A DNA stretch of 64,000 nucleotides from Certhia americana (lineage: Eukaryota > Chordata > Aves > Passeriformes > Certhiidae). Every line of letters starts with the position of its first letter. Positions within the stretch are counted from its first letter, which is position 1. Of the stretch, positions 1 through 13,758 are shown piece by piece. Position numbers and translations under genes: made by a program. The notes beneath the pieces are model-generated. The model was not told the origin of the DNA, searched no databases, and saw nothing but the letters and a program-made list of their open reading frames with translations. The stretch covers positions 18,962,249 to 19,026,248 of the forward strand of contig CM031864.1 in assembly GCA_018697195.1 (NCBI GenBank), read 5' to 3'.

Positions 1-1120
1 TGGTGCATTTAGATTAGTATCAGCAGCTGAACTCGCTCCTACAAGCTGAGCTCAGACATTACATTATAGGCCAGTGTTGGCTAGCATCAGTATCTTTCTT
101 TGCTTTATTTTGGGAGGAAAGCACAAGAAGCACTCCCATTTTCTGGTAACTCCCACTGGAGCCAGAGGGCACTATGCCTTTATAGATCTGTCTCTAAGGG
201 ACAGAGGCAGGATGAGAATGAAGAAATTTAAATAATGCAAAAAACACTCACAAAACCATCACAAGTCTTGAGTCCTCTCTGAGCAATATTTACCACTAAC
301 TTGCCTGTAATGTTTTCTTACAGCTTTCCTCCTTTGAAAAACCTTAAAAGCATGATTAGAGATTGTTTAGGCCCTAGCAAGACAGTGTGGCCTTAAGAAG
401 ATAAACACTTGGAGGGGCATTCTCTTTTCTTTTTCTTGTATGTTTTCTTCTCTGAAATTGCAGATCTGTTGGTTGGAATGGACACAGCACAAACCCACAA
501 AACAAACTAATGAAAGGTCCATGAAGACTTTGCAACCAGCATGCCCTATCAGAAGACTGTTTTGCACCCAGACAATGAAAAATTAAGACCATGGTTTCAT
601 CAGCTCACAAATAAATTCACTGCCTCGAGCCAAGTCATTTCACAGTGTGAGTTGCCTATATTCAAACACATCTCTTCCTGTAAAATTATTTACCCCCATG
701 TCACTTCTCTCAGATAAAACACAACAACCATTTTGTAGTAGAATAATCTACAATGCAATTAAAGTTTTCCAGAAAACACCCCAGTGTTTTCAGCCTTTCA
801 CTTTCTTCAGATGCGATTAGTTCCAGAAAGAGCAGGTATCATTCACTCCTTTGTAGGCACTGTATGTTATAAGATTGGCCCTCAGAAGTTGGCAACACAT
901 AATAAAAGTGCTTTATTCATAAACATCCATCAGTTTCAAGAATGGCAGTTGCTCACAGAATGGAAATATTCAGTTAATAACCACTGTAGACATTAAAACA
1001 CTGTGTGACGGATATGTAGTGCTCATGACACGAGAATGCTTTCTTATAATTATGGTTTCATAACTAGGTTCATAAGTTTCTAAATATTTATTTCATTACG
1101 CTTTGATTTTTTTCTTTTTT

Positions 1121-1363
1121 AAGGCAGATATTAAAGAAAGGCTCTTCCCTCAGAGGGTGGATGGGCACTGGAGCAGGCTCCCCAGGGCAGTGGTCACAGC
1201 ACCAGACTGACAGAGCTCAAGACACATTTGGAAAATACCCTTGGGCACATGGTGTGTGACTCTGGGGGATGGTGCTGTGCAAGCTATGACCTGGACTCGA
1301 TGATCCTTGAGGGGTACTGAGGGACCTTGAGGGTCCCTTCCAACTCAGCATATTCTGTGTTTT
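1121..1363 (+). mobile_element. CR1 LINE, 5'-truncated 3' end
   Basis: The segment matches the familiar 3' end of avian/reptilian CR1 elements: AGGGTGGATGGGCACTGGA, then GCAGGCTCCCCAGGGCAGTG, then GACTCGATGATCCTTGA, and finally GGGTCCCTTCCAACTCAGCA followed by ATTCTGTG, the usual CR1 terminal octamer. It is on the plus strand, antisense to DPYD. Only the 3' untranslated end and perhaps a trace of ORF2 remain, so it is a dead copy. A small internal repeat (CCTTGAGG) near 1306-1332 suggests local slippage. Confidence 0.92.
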
Positions 1364-4300
1364 TTTTGTTTTTTTTAAATGAAATTTACAGGAAAACCCT
1401 AGTTTTCCATGAATGAAAAGGACTCCCCCTCCAATAGAGAAGTGATACCTTGGAAGGTGAGGCCTTACATATGCATGGATGACAATTAGTTTTTTTTTTT
1501 TTTTCTTTTTCTTCTTCTGTATAACCTATACAATTACAGGAAATTTCATGATGGTTCTTTAGCTGAGAACATACTGAAAGAGTCAGTGCTGTAATGGAAA
1601 GCAAAATTGCTTATCCCTACTGTGTAAACTATTTGTGGAATAAAGAAGCCCAAACCCTATTTGCAGAAGCCTTTACTAGCTCTGGATGTATTACTGAGGG
1701 CTGGTAATTAAAGCATGGTTCTATCAGTCCTGCTTGAGACCAGTCACACAACGCAGTGCTGATTTCAAGAAGAAATTATACACCCATATCATAACTCTGC
1801 TTTCTGCATTAATAAAAAATAGCAGCATTAATAGGCCTAAATATTCATTTGTTTGATGTATTCAGAGCAACAGAAGGGGGTGCAAGGGAATTTAGTGTAT
1901 TGCTCTGTCAGATCACTTTAATTATCCAATGAGGGTAGCTCAAAGGGTGAGTAAGGGACTTAATTGATGTACTTACTCATCCCCTCAGCTTCCACTGAAG
2001 AAAAATGGTAGCAACACAAACTCCTAAACTGCATTTGTTGGTCTTCAGTGATCAAAGTAAAGGCCAATTAACAGAAAGCCAGGGGCCCACAAAGCGTTTG
2101 TTGATTTTAAAATACTGATCAGAACACACATTGCTACTGCTAAACACACACCAGCAGTATCTGGCACTTACACAGTGCCTTCTAGGAGAGGATGTCCACA
2201 TGTTATACAAAAGTATAGTATTTTTATCTCCCAGAATAAAAAGACTGTGAGGGGAGGCCTGGAAATGTGTGCAAAGAGAGCAATTCCACCTGAGCAGAAG
2301 AGGCAGCAGTTGGCCCTCCTGGTCACAAATCCCTTTTCCCTTGCCCCAGAACCTCCTCTTACCCTTTTCTCTGAAATTGTTTGTAATGTAAAGGGTAACT
2401 TTTAAGAAGCATGCTTTGTAAATGAACTCAAGCAGTCTCCTCTCAGAAGTAAATTACACAGTGATGTGCCCAGCACCTTATTCTGTGTTTTCATGGATGA
2501 AATGTTATCCCCATTCATACCACAGCCTCAAGCACGGAAATAATAGGGGTTCACATAAGCATACAGGACTGTAGCTGACTGTTGCTGTCACACAAAAAGG
2601 AATTATTTTCTCCTTCCTTCCTGTTTTTCTGTAACCGAAAAGAAAACATATCTGGTTCACTTTGGGGGCAGTATCTTTGGGCAAAACTGTGTTGCGTCTG
2701 GGTTTTTCTTGGTTATGTGGAATTCTTAGGAATTCTGAAGGTTATTTTAGGCAATCAATGTACATACCAAAATGAAGATGTCCCATTTGCATGAGCTATC
2801 ACTGACATAATACTGAGTATAGAAAACTCCAAGAGGAAGGCTCACAAAATCATAAATGTTCTGTGTGAAACTCTAACACATCTGTTCAGCACTGGAAAAC
2901 CTGCATTTAAGTCCAAAGCACCAGAAAGCCAAGACAAGTGCATTTTTGGAATCAAAACAAATGATGGTAATTTAAGAAAATACTATGAAGCACACAAAGG
3001 CTGTACAATGCCATATGTTGCACAATGCATCTGGTAATCAATTTAATGTATATGCCAAGTTTACTAGAAGCCCAAATTGGCTTAAGTTCGTTACTCAGAA
3101 ATTCAAAAAGTAAACTAAAAGCATTAAAAACATGGTGTTCTTACAATTAGTAAAAAAAGTGGATTTTTGTTTTTTACCTACAGAACACACAAAAAATGCA
3201 TCTCCTAAATTAGCTCCCATAATGAATACATGTCCAAACTTCACTTTTGATCAACAGCTTTCACAGACCCACAGTTTTAGGACATGGTTTGTTCTACAGT
3301 TTAAAAGACAAACGTGATTTTAAAATTATTTTATGCTCAATGTTTACTTCTGGCTTGTAGGTTTGAAATCATGTAGGTTTTATGCTGTCATTTGTGATTC
3401 TATACACAATACACTACTGAAGATGTCATGAAACACAGATGTATAACCAACCTTGCAAGTACTGTGGTCCTAAATCAAATATGAATCCACAGCTACAGTA
3501 TGAAAAATACAGCAGAAATCCCTAATTCAAGTGGACAGTATCACCTATAAAGCCAAAATAAACGGTGTAGGATAATAGTTTCCAGACTTGGGTTACAGTG
3601 TCAGTGTGGAGACTTGAGCTGTGCTAACTCACCAAGCTTGATCTTGCTTGCCAGAGCATGCTTGTCAATATTTAGCTCCCAGGGAGCATGTCATGAATCT
3701 TTACAAAACTAGCATAAATACAAAATACTATAGCAGCTGCTGTGATCCTTTTTCTAACACTGAGATTAAGTTGCTAAAATTTGTTTTGAGCTTTTTAAAC
3801 CAGAAGATGTGTGCCATATACCTACTGTAAAAAGAACGTGAGAAACAGCATTAAGGGACTGCAATGCTATTATTAGGGCTTTTAAAATATATAAAACCAC
3901 CAGATGCTTACATTAACTGATTGGAAGATATCTTAATGCCAAGCTTAAAAATATCACTTTTTCTCCTGTAATATCAGATTAGAAAATAGACTGGGATAAA
4001 ATAACATACACCTGCATTTTCAAAAAGAGAAATCTAAGCTGCACCAGTAAACCCTGCATTATTTACTTGCCTAACCACTGGAATTTCACCACAGAATGTA
4101 GGAGCATGCTGCCTTAGGCATTTGACAGCAGTACATATACTAATATGTAAGGAATATACTAACCTCAGGTTTCTGATGCATCAATGGAGCGAGAAAGGAA
4201 GCCACCTCTGAGAATGCCTGACTCCTAACAGGGAAGAGGGGGAAGCCTAGGAGTCTGCTAGTGAATGCTTAGGGGATAACCCTCAGCTGTACTCGGTTAG

Positions 4301-7300
4301 CACCTCTGCTCCCTTCTGCTGTGTTCCTTGAGCTTGGCCTCTGTGGGACAGCCCCAGAGCACTCTTGGACACAGACACATCGTGGCAGAGGCACAGCTCA
4401 GGAGGGCAATGCAGGCAGCACAGGCAGAAGGGAGCACCACTGCAGCCTGCCTTCTGTGCTAACATTTGGCTCAGCACATCTCATTTATGAGAAAGAAAGA
4501 AATAGCAAAGGACAGTGGAGGCAGTCCTGGAAAAAGCTCAAGTTTGGAAAACAGACTAAGAGTGACTTTTTTTTTTTAGGACCCTTTTATACTATCTGAC
4601 TCAAACAGTAAGCTGGGGATGTCCTCAGAGCTGTAAAATATTAAGTTTGAAAGAAAAGAAAATAAACACATCAGAAAGAAATCTGTGTGTCAGTCCCAAA
4701 CAGAAGGGAACTCCATACTTTAAAAACTTTCCACAACAAGATGGAGCAAGACTTCCCTACATCTGGCAGGGTCTACCTTGTTTCTGGATACTTGCCAAGA
4801 ACTGATCATCTGGAGTGTTTTTATAAACAATAAAGATGCAAACAACCTCTCTATTATACCAATTAATCAGAATGTAACACATAGTAGACTTTTTCCTAAT
4901 ATTTCTTGAGAAAGTAAGGTGCCACCAGATCTTCCTTGGAAGCCTGAATTCTTCAAATCCCACCTTCAGTAAGTTCTGAGGAAAATTCTCCTTTTATATA
5001 CATAAAAAAAGAACAGATTCTTATGAATATTGTTTGGCAGTACCTTCTCTGCAAGTGCACACAATTTATCAGTGCCTAGAATGAGGAAATTTCTCTGAGT
5101 ATTCACTACTGAAGGCTTAGCAGCTCTTGAGTGGGCATACATCCAAAAACTGGTGAAAACGCTGCCAGTTCTGGGGTACTCAAATAGGTGAGCAGCTGAC
5201 ATGGCCTTAACAGCATTCAGTAGAGCAATAGCTGACAGGAGTTAAGATAAGCTTGGCCCAGTGAGAATATGGGCTGGAGTAACCGTACATTCTTTTGGTA
5301 ACCAACAATAGGGTCAGGAAATGTTTGTGAACAGACAGACACCACTGTAACACAGTTAGCTATGTCTTCACTGACATGCCTGCTTGCAAAAACCACACAT
5401 CCTTCTCCTCATTTTGGGCTGCCTGTGACAAAGTTCTTCACAGCATCAGCCTTATCTCGGTGCTGATGCAGGTGTGGTACCACACATTCTATAGACAGAC
5501 CTCATGCCACTAAAAACACCTTCTCTATGTATCAGCAATGGATTTCTCTTTCTGAAACAGTGGGACACTGTGCTCAACAGTTCCCCCTTGGCTCTCACTT
5601 AACCCAAATAACAGTGGCTCAATCCCTGACTACAAGTGTCTTCTGGGATTTAAATGGAACTTAGGGAAGATGGTTACACTGTGCATGTTAATAGGAAAGA
5701 CAATTTCAGTTACCCAGCAATGCAGAAACTGCAAATTGATCATAAATTGGAAAACTGAATTCCTACAGCAGGTTCCCTGCAAGATTATGTAGGATATGTT
5801 TGTATATCCTGAGTGTGAGTAGGACATTCATACAGCTCATTGTATACAATGAGGTGCTTGCATGAAAAGCCACATTAAAATGCAGATTCTCTAGCTGACT
5901 ACTATATATTAGATGCATTCTTTTGAAAGGTTAAAAAAACCCCCAACATTCTGATGGTTGTGAAATACATTTATAAATGCTTCTGGCAATCATTCACTAG
6001 GGATGAAGTGATGCCCACTGAAATACAAACTCAGAATCTACCCAGTTAAACAAATCTGCTCTATTTTGTCTTCTGTATTTTATGTGTGAAGCTGGCATTA
6101 GGATTTATTCCTTATTCAAGCAGTATACTAAAAATACAGAATGTTAGCAGGATTTAGGTGAATAAAGATGTATTCCCTGGTGAGTTCATAATAAATCATA
6201 GCTAACCAGTGGTAGAACTTTTAAAGGCTATATAGAAGCAGGACAGCAGCACTAATGAGGTAAGTACTTTGGGTGCTGATTGGTATAAACCAACGCCTTG
6301 GGTTTAAACTTTTTCCAAGGATTTATTTTTTTTTAAATTTCCTAGACCCCTGTATCTGATTGTCAAAATATCCTGCAACAGGATTACTCACAGCAAGCAC
6401 ACCTCCATGTAACTGTGAAATCTTCTCTTCAAGACACTTTGTGACCCATTTCTAAAACACATCAATCAAGCACCTTGTAGGTGGTGGGAATGGTGAGAGC
6501 CTCAACATCCTCACAGAGATGCATGAGCAGTTGAGCTCTACTGATGCAGAGGGAGGAGCTTGCACACAACAGAGAAGTTGGGTTGTTTTGTCAGCACTGG
6601 TAGGATCCCCACAGTGACTGGGGGAGAAGACAATAGTCAGTCAGCCTATTCTGCAAGCATAGCTGTCCCACAGAGAGAAGGAAGAACAGGAAGAAGCTCC
6701 AGGCTAGTAAATGTTAAATAAGAAGTAATTTTTCTAATTATTAGCTCCTATTCTGATCTCTAAATGTGATGCCTTTTTTCTTCATAAATGCAAAAATGTG
6801 TTTACTCTTCACATGAATACTCTCCACAGAATAAAGACGGGCTCTGCAGACAATACATGCCACTTGGTGACTAGAGCAAATTAATATGCAAAGTAATACT
6901 GAAAAAATGAACAGGCTTGAGACACACCAGGTCAAATTCTGTTTTAACCTCTGCTGATACAATTGTTACTCAGAATTGTTTACAAATTCTACCAGATTCT
7001 TGGGTTGGTTTGGGTTTTTTTTTTTTGAGGGGGGGTGTGGAGATTATAATTAGAGCTTCTGCTCTGAGTGACAGGTACAGTTTATAATTTCCACAGAAGG
7101 CACTTATCTCATTGATCACTCTTAAGTACCACCTGTACCACAAACCCTGCTGTTGATTCAGGTACAGAATAACAAGTCAGCAGGAAAGATAATTATGGGC
7201 CCTGCACAATGAACAACAGGGAGCTTGTAACATCGACATAAAATCACATGAATTGGGACCCTTTTTCCTTTGTCAGGTCTTTTCCTCTGCTTCCTACACT

Positions 7301-7903
7301 GAAGCTCCCTAAACTCTCATAAGAAGTATACAGGTTTTGATCCATCACATACATACACTGCAACAAATCTCTGTAGACCTACAAGCCTACTTGAACACTA
7401 CCAACTGGAACCATCTTTGTGCTCCAGCTCATGGCCACAGGCTATCCACTTCTTCTGGAATGACAGAATGTGGTGTGCATCATCTGCACACTGAGAGAGG
7501 AAAGCCTGGCCCAACTCTGACTTAGTGATGGCCAGAGAAAGGTCAGCAGCCAGAGCAACCCTTCCAGCCAGTCACTGGGGCAGTACAGGGCCCACGGTTC
7601 TCCCAGTTTAGACACACTTTTGTAGTCAGTAGCAGCCTTTCAGTTGTGGGAAAAGCTGGAGAGTTACACTGCATGCCATCACAGTCTCTAGACCTCATTC
7701 AAGCATCATTTTGAAGTCAAAAGAAATGCTGATTCCATTGTGACTATCCTTGGAGAAAGGTGAGCAAGACTGAGACCTGCTGAGACTCAATGGCAAACAA
7801 ACCTAGCAGCAGACTTCACCAGAGTTTCTCTTGATTTTTTTTATTTTAATTAATGTCCATTTGAAAATTTTGATAGCATTTTCATTCCTGTGTTAGAATA
7901 AGC

Positions 7904-7934
7904 TGAAAAGTACTTAAGTTCCAAGTACTTTTCA
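7904..7934. repeat. Perfect 12-bp stem hairpin
   Basis: TGAAAAGTACTT pairs with AAGTACTTTTCA around a 7-base loop. AT-rich surroundings make chance more likely than for the longer foldback at 50495. Confidence 0.8.
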
Positions 7935-10922
7935 AATAAATAATTCATAAGATACTGAAAGCAGTTAAATGACCTCTGAAATCAATTATAGCAATCTTTT
8001 TACAATGAAATATTTCAGTTTTAAACACAATAATCTCCAAAAAACATGACACAAAAATACTCTGAGATATTTTTTTTTTTTTTGGTGTGTCTTCTTAAAG
8101 TTAGAAGAGGTGACCATAAGAGAAAGACACCTTTTCCCCAGACCTGACAGACACGTAAAGACAACTCATGCTGACAAAGTCTCTGCCTCTGGGTTCAATC
8201 TTGATGATATTACCAGAAGGAAAAGCATTCTGTTCCTGACTGACTTACACCTCCTTATCAGGTCATAGTTAACCTGTGGTACATTCACCTATATCCACTC
8301 CTGTAAATACAAGCCCTGGCTCTGCCAACCTGCATTGAGACACTGACATCTCTTTTACCTTCTCTATTCATTTCCATTCATTGGTAATCAGACTGTGTCT
8401 TCAAGATGCTAACTGTGAGAGCACTCACTACTTGATCATATTAATCTATACCATTATAAGAACAGATTTCCCATTTTATCTACCTGCACCCAGAATAAAC
8501 CTTCACGTTCTTTCCCCCACGCTCTTTTCCTGCAATCTATACTACAGTGATTTTCTCATATTTTTTTGATATTATGTCTGAGAAGAATTTATGATTTTAT
8601 ATGAAATGCTTTCTGACATGTGCCTTTGGTTGCCATGAGTAAGACTCTATAGCTTAACAGTTATCTGTTTATTAAAAACCCCAATCAAGTGTGAAATGAA
8701 TTATTTCCACTGTACATATTCTATATGTGCTCTGATACAAACAGTAAATCCAGAGTGTTCAACAGCAGCAGTTTAGAGACTAACCTAATTACAGGCTATT
8801 AAACCAGGAGAATGTAGCCAATTGGATTTCTAGCAGCCTGCACAGAACAGCAACAGTTAATGATGATCTGCTGGTTTTCTAGGACTTTGGAACAAATACT
8901 TGGCTTTTAGTCTGAGAGCAATGCTGGACATTCCTGTCTGATGCTTGGGGGATTCAGCCAACTAACAGATACATTTGGTGAAGAATCTCATTCTAGTCAT
9001 GCCCTCCCTTCCTAATTTCCCTTTTCACTGTTTTGTCGTCTTTGCCTGTTCCTCAGGGAACTGAGTGATTGATAGCCTAATCCAATGACTGTATTACAGC
9101 TGCCTCAACTTGGACTCTTTTCCTTATCATTAGCAGTTAGCCTATGGTTAAATTCACAGCTCACTGCTTGGTACAGCCCCTGAGATTTAAGGGTCTGGCC
9201 TTTAGAAAATATTTAACATAAAATTGAAATCTTGACATACTGAGAATTCAGTTCTCTGCAAGGCTTCTTTAATTAATCCAATGTACTGTACCATTGTTCT
9301 GTATGAGGCTCTGACATGGTGAACTGTTACTGAAGCTCACAGAGATGTGTAATTCTAAATTAAACACTCACTTACATGTACCTACACTGCATTTGTTTCC
9401 CAAGTACATGTGCATGAATGTGAAAATTTAAATCCAATCTCTAACAATAATAAACCACAAACCAATTACACTTAAGGAGTAAAGACTCTTCATTCATTTC
9501 AAGCTCAGAATGAGCTTTTCCCAAAGTAAGAGGAGGAGAAAACACAGCTTTGTTCAAATGCTCTGTGTAAAGACTCCTCCTTCATTCTTTCTCCAGGATT
9601 CATTTAATCTTCTGGTGAATGAATCAATTATGATCATTTTTAATCAACTACAAATGGCACCTGTGCTAAAAGTGTAAAGTATTTTCTTTGTGGGAATGAA
9701 ATTGGCTAGAAAATACTAAAAATGGAAAAAAATGTGCTTAGTTCTCTGACCTTATCTAGTGAATAATACTTATTTTTAAATAGCTATAGGAAGGATGTAG
9801 ACCTTGATCTATGCTGTAAACCTTTGCCCTACTTCCAGTCAGTCGATGAGCTGCAAGCTTCTATGAAAATGGCAGCTGAGTCCCAGATGAAAAATTATGC
9901 ATCTCATAAACTGCTATTCTGCTGAAATGTCAAGCTATGGCAGGGCTGTACCTCAAACTCAGCACTTGGCATTTTCCTTCTGTCTGCTTTGTTGCCATGA
10001 AGCAAACATGAACAGTGAGGATTTGTGTAGGGCAGGTAGCAGGCGAGCTCCCTGTCAAAAATCTATTATTAGGGCTCTGATCTCCCCTGCACAGACCAGT
10101 GACGGCAGTACACTAAGAGAAATCAGACTGCTGCAAGGACACGACAGAAAACAGAGGACTCTTTGTGAATCCTGACATAATATATGCAAATAAGGGCTTT
10201 TAATGGCTGAGCTACATTGAACAGGAATAATAAAACAAAATTAAAATTGTACTACGGCGTATATTTGTTTTTCACCCCTTTCCACACTGTTTTATAAATA
10301 TATGTTAATGTAAATAGTCTTTAACTCTTGGTAAATATTTATACTAAACAGGAGTGCCTATGCATACATACATTTTGTTTTCTTTTCAGTGATGGGCAGC
10401 TTTTCATTCATTTCTATTGACCAAAATGAACATTGCACTGTCACTGACAGAACTGTGATGAGTAAAGTGAATGCTCTTGGTTGGTTTTTTCATTTTTCTT
10501 TTAATGATGTGTCATCGAACTAAAATTAAAAGGCAGCCCTTATTATTATAACTTCAACTTTTTCTCTTTCAATATAATTCATACATTTCAGATTAGCATA
10601 TATGCCTCTATTAATAATGTCAATATACATTTTAATTTAATAACTCCTGAAAAGCATTCCTTTAAAATGTCACAAATGCTCTTGGACAGTATTTTTCTGT
10701 AAAAACAGACAGCTCCACTAACTTCACAAAGTAACTAAAATTAACTGTCTCTGCTGGTTTCCAATAATTACACATTCCTGTGTTTAATGACTGAATCCAC
10801 AACCTAGATATCCTCCTTCTGATATCCCTTGTGGACAGCTATGGAGTTATAACACACAGCTTCCTGAATCTCTCTGTTTTTGGAAAACAAGCACATGTAC
10901 TTGCACATGTTGTACAATACAT

Positions 10923-10949
10923 ATTATTTGCACAATTTGTGCAAATAAT
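10923..10949. repeat. 27-bp perfect palindrome (13-bp arms)
   Basis: ATTATTTGCACAA, one T, then TTGTGCAAATAAT. Arms are perfectly complementary. A repeated TTGCACATGT-type word lies just upstream at 10888-10910. The core TTGCACAA/TTGTGCAA resembles paired C/EBP-like half sites; that reading is a guess. Confidence 0.85.
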
Positions 10950-13712
10950 GCCAAAGTACTACAGCATATAATAAATGGACAAAGCAATAACAGCACACAG
11001 ACATGAGGTATTTGAACTGCTACTGTAAAATACTGCAATCTTTCTGAAACAAAGCATTAAAAGAATGCATAGTGAGTGCACCGTAGAGAGATTTGCTTTT
11101 AACCTAAGTTTTTGCTAAGTCCAGTGTATGGTTTTATAAATTTATCCCCTCAGGATTTGGCTTCCAGACAAAACCAAAGAAACAAACAGATGAGAAAGAA
11201 CAAAAAAACCCATGGAAATTCGAACAGAAGCTCTGCTCTATTTTGCCAGCAATGGATATCCTATTGTGCTGCAATGTGATGTGTTTTATAAAACACATCT
11301 GGAATATGGAAGCACAGTATGAAAGCTCATGGACAAAAAAACCCAACTTCAAAAAAAAAAATTAAAATACATTTCAAGGAAAGAAATCTTAGGGAAGTGT
11401 GCAGCTGCTGACAGAATATTAATATTTCTCTGAGAAACCTGGCAACTTACTCTGGTATCTATAAAATACTGGAATAAGCATTTTCAAAGTAATTTATACT
11501 TACACAAACTAAAACATCTCTCTCCGAGCCAGAGATCATTATTCCTTGTGGGGATAAAAACCCCCACCACTAGCCTCTTTTTAATAGACAAATACCTTGC
11601 AATAGGAAGCACTCATGATCAAATCTCATATATTCCACATTCTCAAACCTGAAATACTGCTAGATCCATTCTAAAAGCTTCTTAATGGAAATCAAACTGT
11701 CTCTAATGCTGCGAACTCACATGACAGTTATACAGCCTGGAAAACTGTATCTTAATCTTCTTTCATCATAAGGGCTTATTTCCTTTACCATATTTTGTGT
11801 GGACTTCATTAGGACAACTAAATCTTTTGAGTAATGGGCAGTTCCTGTAAATTTATTTTTAAAAAATGGATGAAGATCAGGGGATCCTCTAAACACAATG
11901 TCCTCTCAGATAACAGGGCCACAAAAATCTGCAGGGCTACCATTGCCTTTGGACTCACCCAATGCTTCACAGTGCAAATTGGAAATTAATTTTCTTTAGA
12001 AAACAACAATATATCAAAATTAAAGTGAAATTTTTCTGAAAACATGGGGGGTTTTGTCACCAGGATAGAGGTAAAAGAAGAAAAACCTGAGAGATTTTAT
12101 AATGCTCAATATTTGTAGGGTAAACTTGGAATCTAGAGGGCCCAGCTGTGACCTGGGCTCACACCTGGGATTTAAACCTGGCTCACCCAAGTCAGGCTCA
12201 AGTGCAGGTCAGCAGGCTGTGCTGGTATGACTGTGTACCCTGTGAGAGCTGTTTCACTTTGTATTAATAATTCAATATTTGCAGGGAAGTGGAGAAGAGA
12301 GAGACTAATCCTACAGTCTAGTAGTCAAACATCCACCTGGGATACTGGGATCCCTCCCTGTCAAAACCACCCAAGAAACAGGAGGGTAGGAAGGAGCAAA
12401 CAGTGATGCCTCTTGCAGCTTAGCAATTTTCAGCTGATCAAATTAGATCAAAACAGGAAGGTCACTGCCCGAGCACTGGCTGGCAAGAAAACACTGACTG
12501 TGACAACTCAAAACTAAATGGGGGTTTCAAATTAATGCCACTAAGTCTCTCCTTCTTTGAAATTTTTTTAAAAAACATTTTAATAAACTAGAGACAAAAG
12601 TCTGTTCTCAAAACATCTCAGAATTTGGCAGTGATGTTAATAAACTTTTTTTAAAAATTATTTTTGTGTATGTTAGATAAATCATAGGAAACTACCTGTC
12701 ATTTGGTAATTTAAGAGGAATTACAAAAATAAAAAAATTCCTGCTTCGATGTCTCTCATTTATAAAAATGAAGAATGAACCTCCTGCATACAGTTGCTTC
12801 TGCATGAGGCAGACAAAAAGGGAAGGGATGAAGAAGCCAAGGGGAAATTTTATATGGAAAATATTTTCCAATACATCACTGCTACTCCAGAATCTATGCA
12901 CATGGAAAAATCCAGAAAGCCTGATCCAGCTTGGCCTAGGTTTGTGCATGACAGAACAACAATGAACCAGCTGTGCTTTGTGAAAACACGCTGAAAATGA
13001 ACCAGACTTATTGCTTCTATAATAGTGCTGTCATTCACTTCAAGAATTAATTCTCTCTTGAGAGGAATTATTTGGAAAAAGCAACAAAAACTTACTGACT
13101 CTATCAGATAATAAAATAAAACAAATTTACGCACACCAAAATAGAAACCCAATATGTTTCACTGCGAAGCGACTTTCATGCCAAGACCACAGAGCACTTC
13201 CCACCAAGCCTGTAGGCATGTAAGTGGTGTTCCTGCCATTCCACAGACAGCAGAAATAGAGCACGGAAAGGTCAAGGGCCTGGCTGCAGGCCACACGTCT
13301 CTGCCGTGGCACAGCCGGAACAGAAGCATGGCCACCCTGCCCCTCGCTCTGACAAGATGACAACGCTCTCCCACTTTTTGTCTTCTTGTAAGCCTGCTGG
13401 CTCTCCTGATTTAAAATTGCTTTCCTGCTTTTGGAAATTTGTATACTGCTATACCTGACCGCTGAGCAGAAAGTATTGCAACAGGCTGCCAAGCTGCTGA
13501 CTTTATTGGCTCCATGGCTTTCTTTTGTGCAAGGAGCTGTGGGATTGGGACCCAGTGATAACTCTTTCAAAACACAATAAGTTGACAGCACTTCCAGTAT
13601 TTTAAATATTTTTTAAATAAGCAGATTTGCATCATAGGTAATGGTGCATCCTAAAATGTCATTTTCTCTCCCCTCTGATACATATAAAACTTCAGGAAAA
13701 AAATATTATATT

Positions 13713-13758
13713 TACACGCATACACACACACAGACACACATATATAAATAAAATAAAG
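13713..13758 (+). repeat. (CA)n/(TA)n microsatellite, interrupted
   Basis: ACACGCATACACACACACAG continues into ACACACATATATAAATAAA. Several interruptions suggest an old array. Confidence 0.85.

Noticed and set aside
13127..13591. 154-codon minus-strand open frame
   Set aside because: No recognisable domain, and it overlaps other open frames on both strands in a GC-richer patch with no splice signals tied to DPYD.
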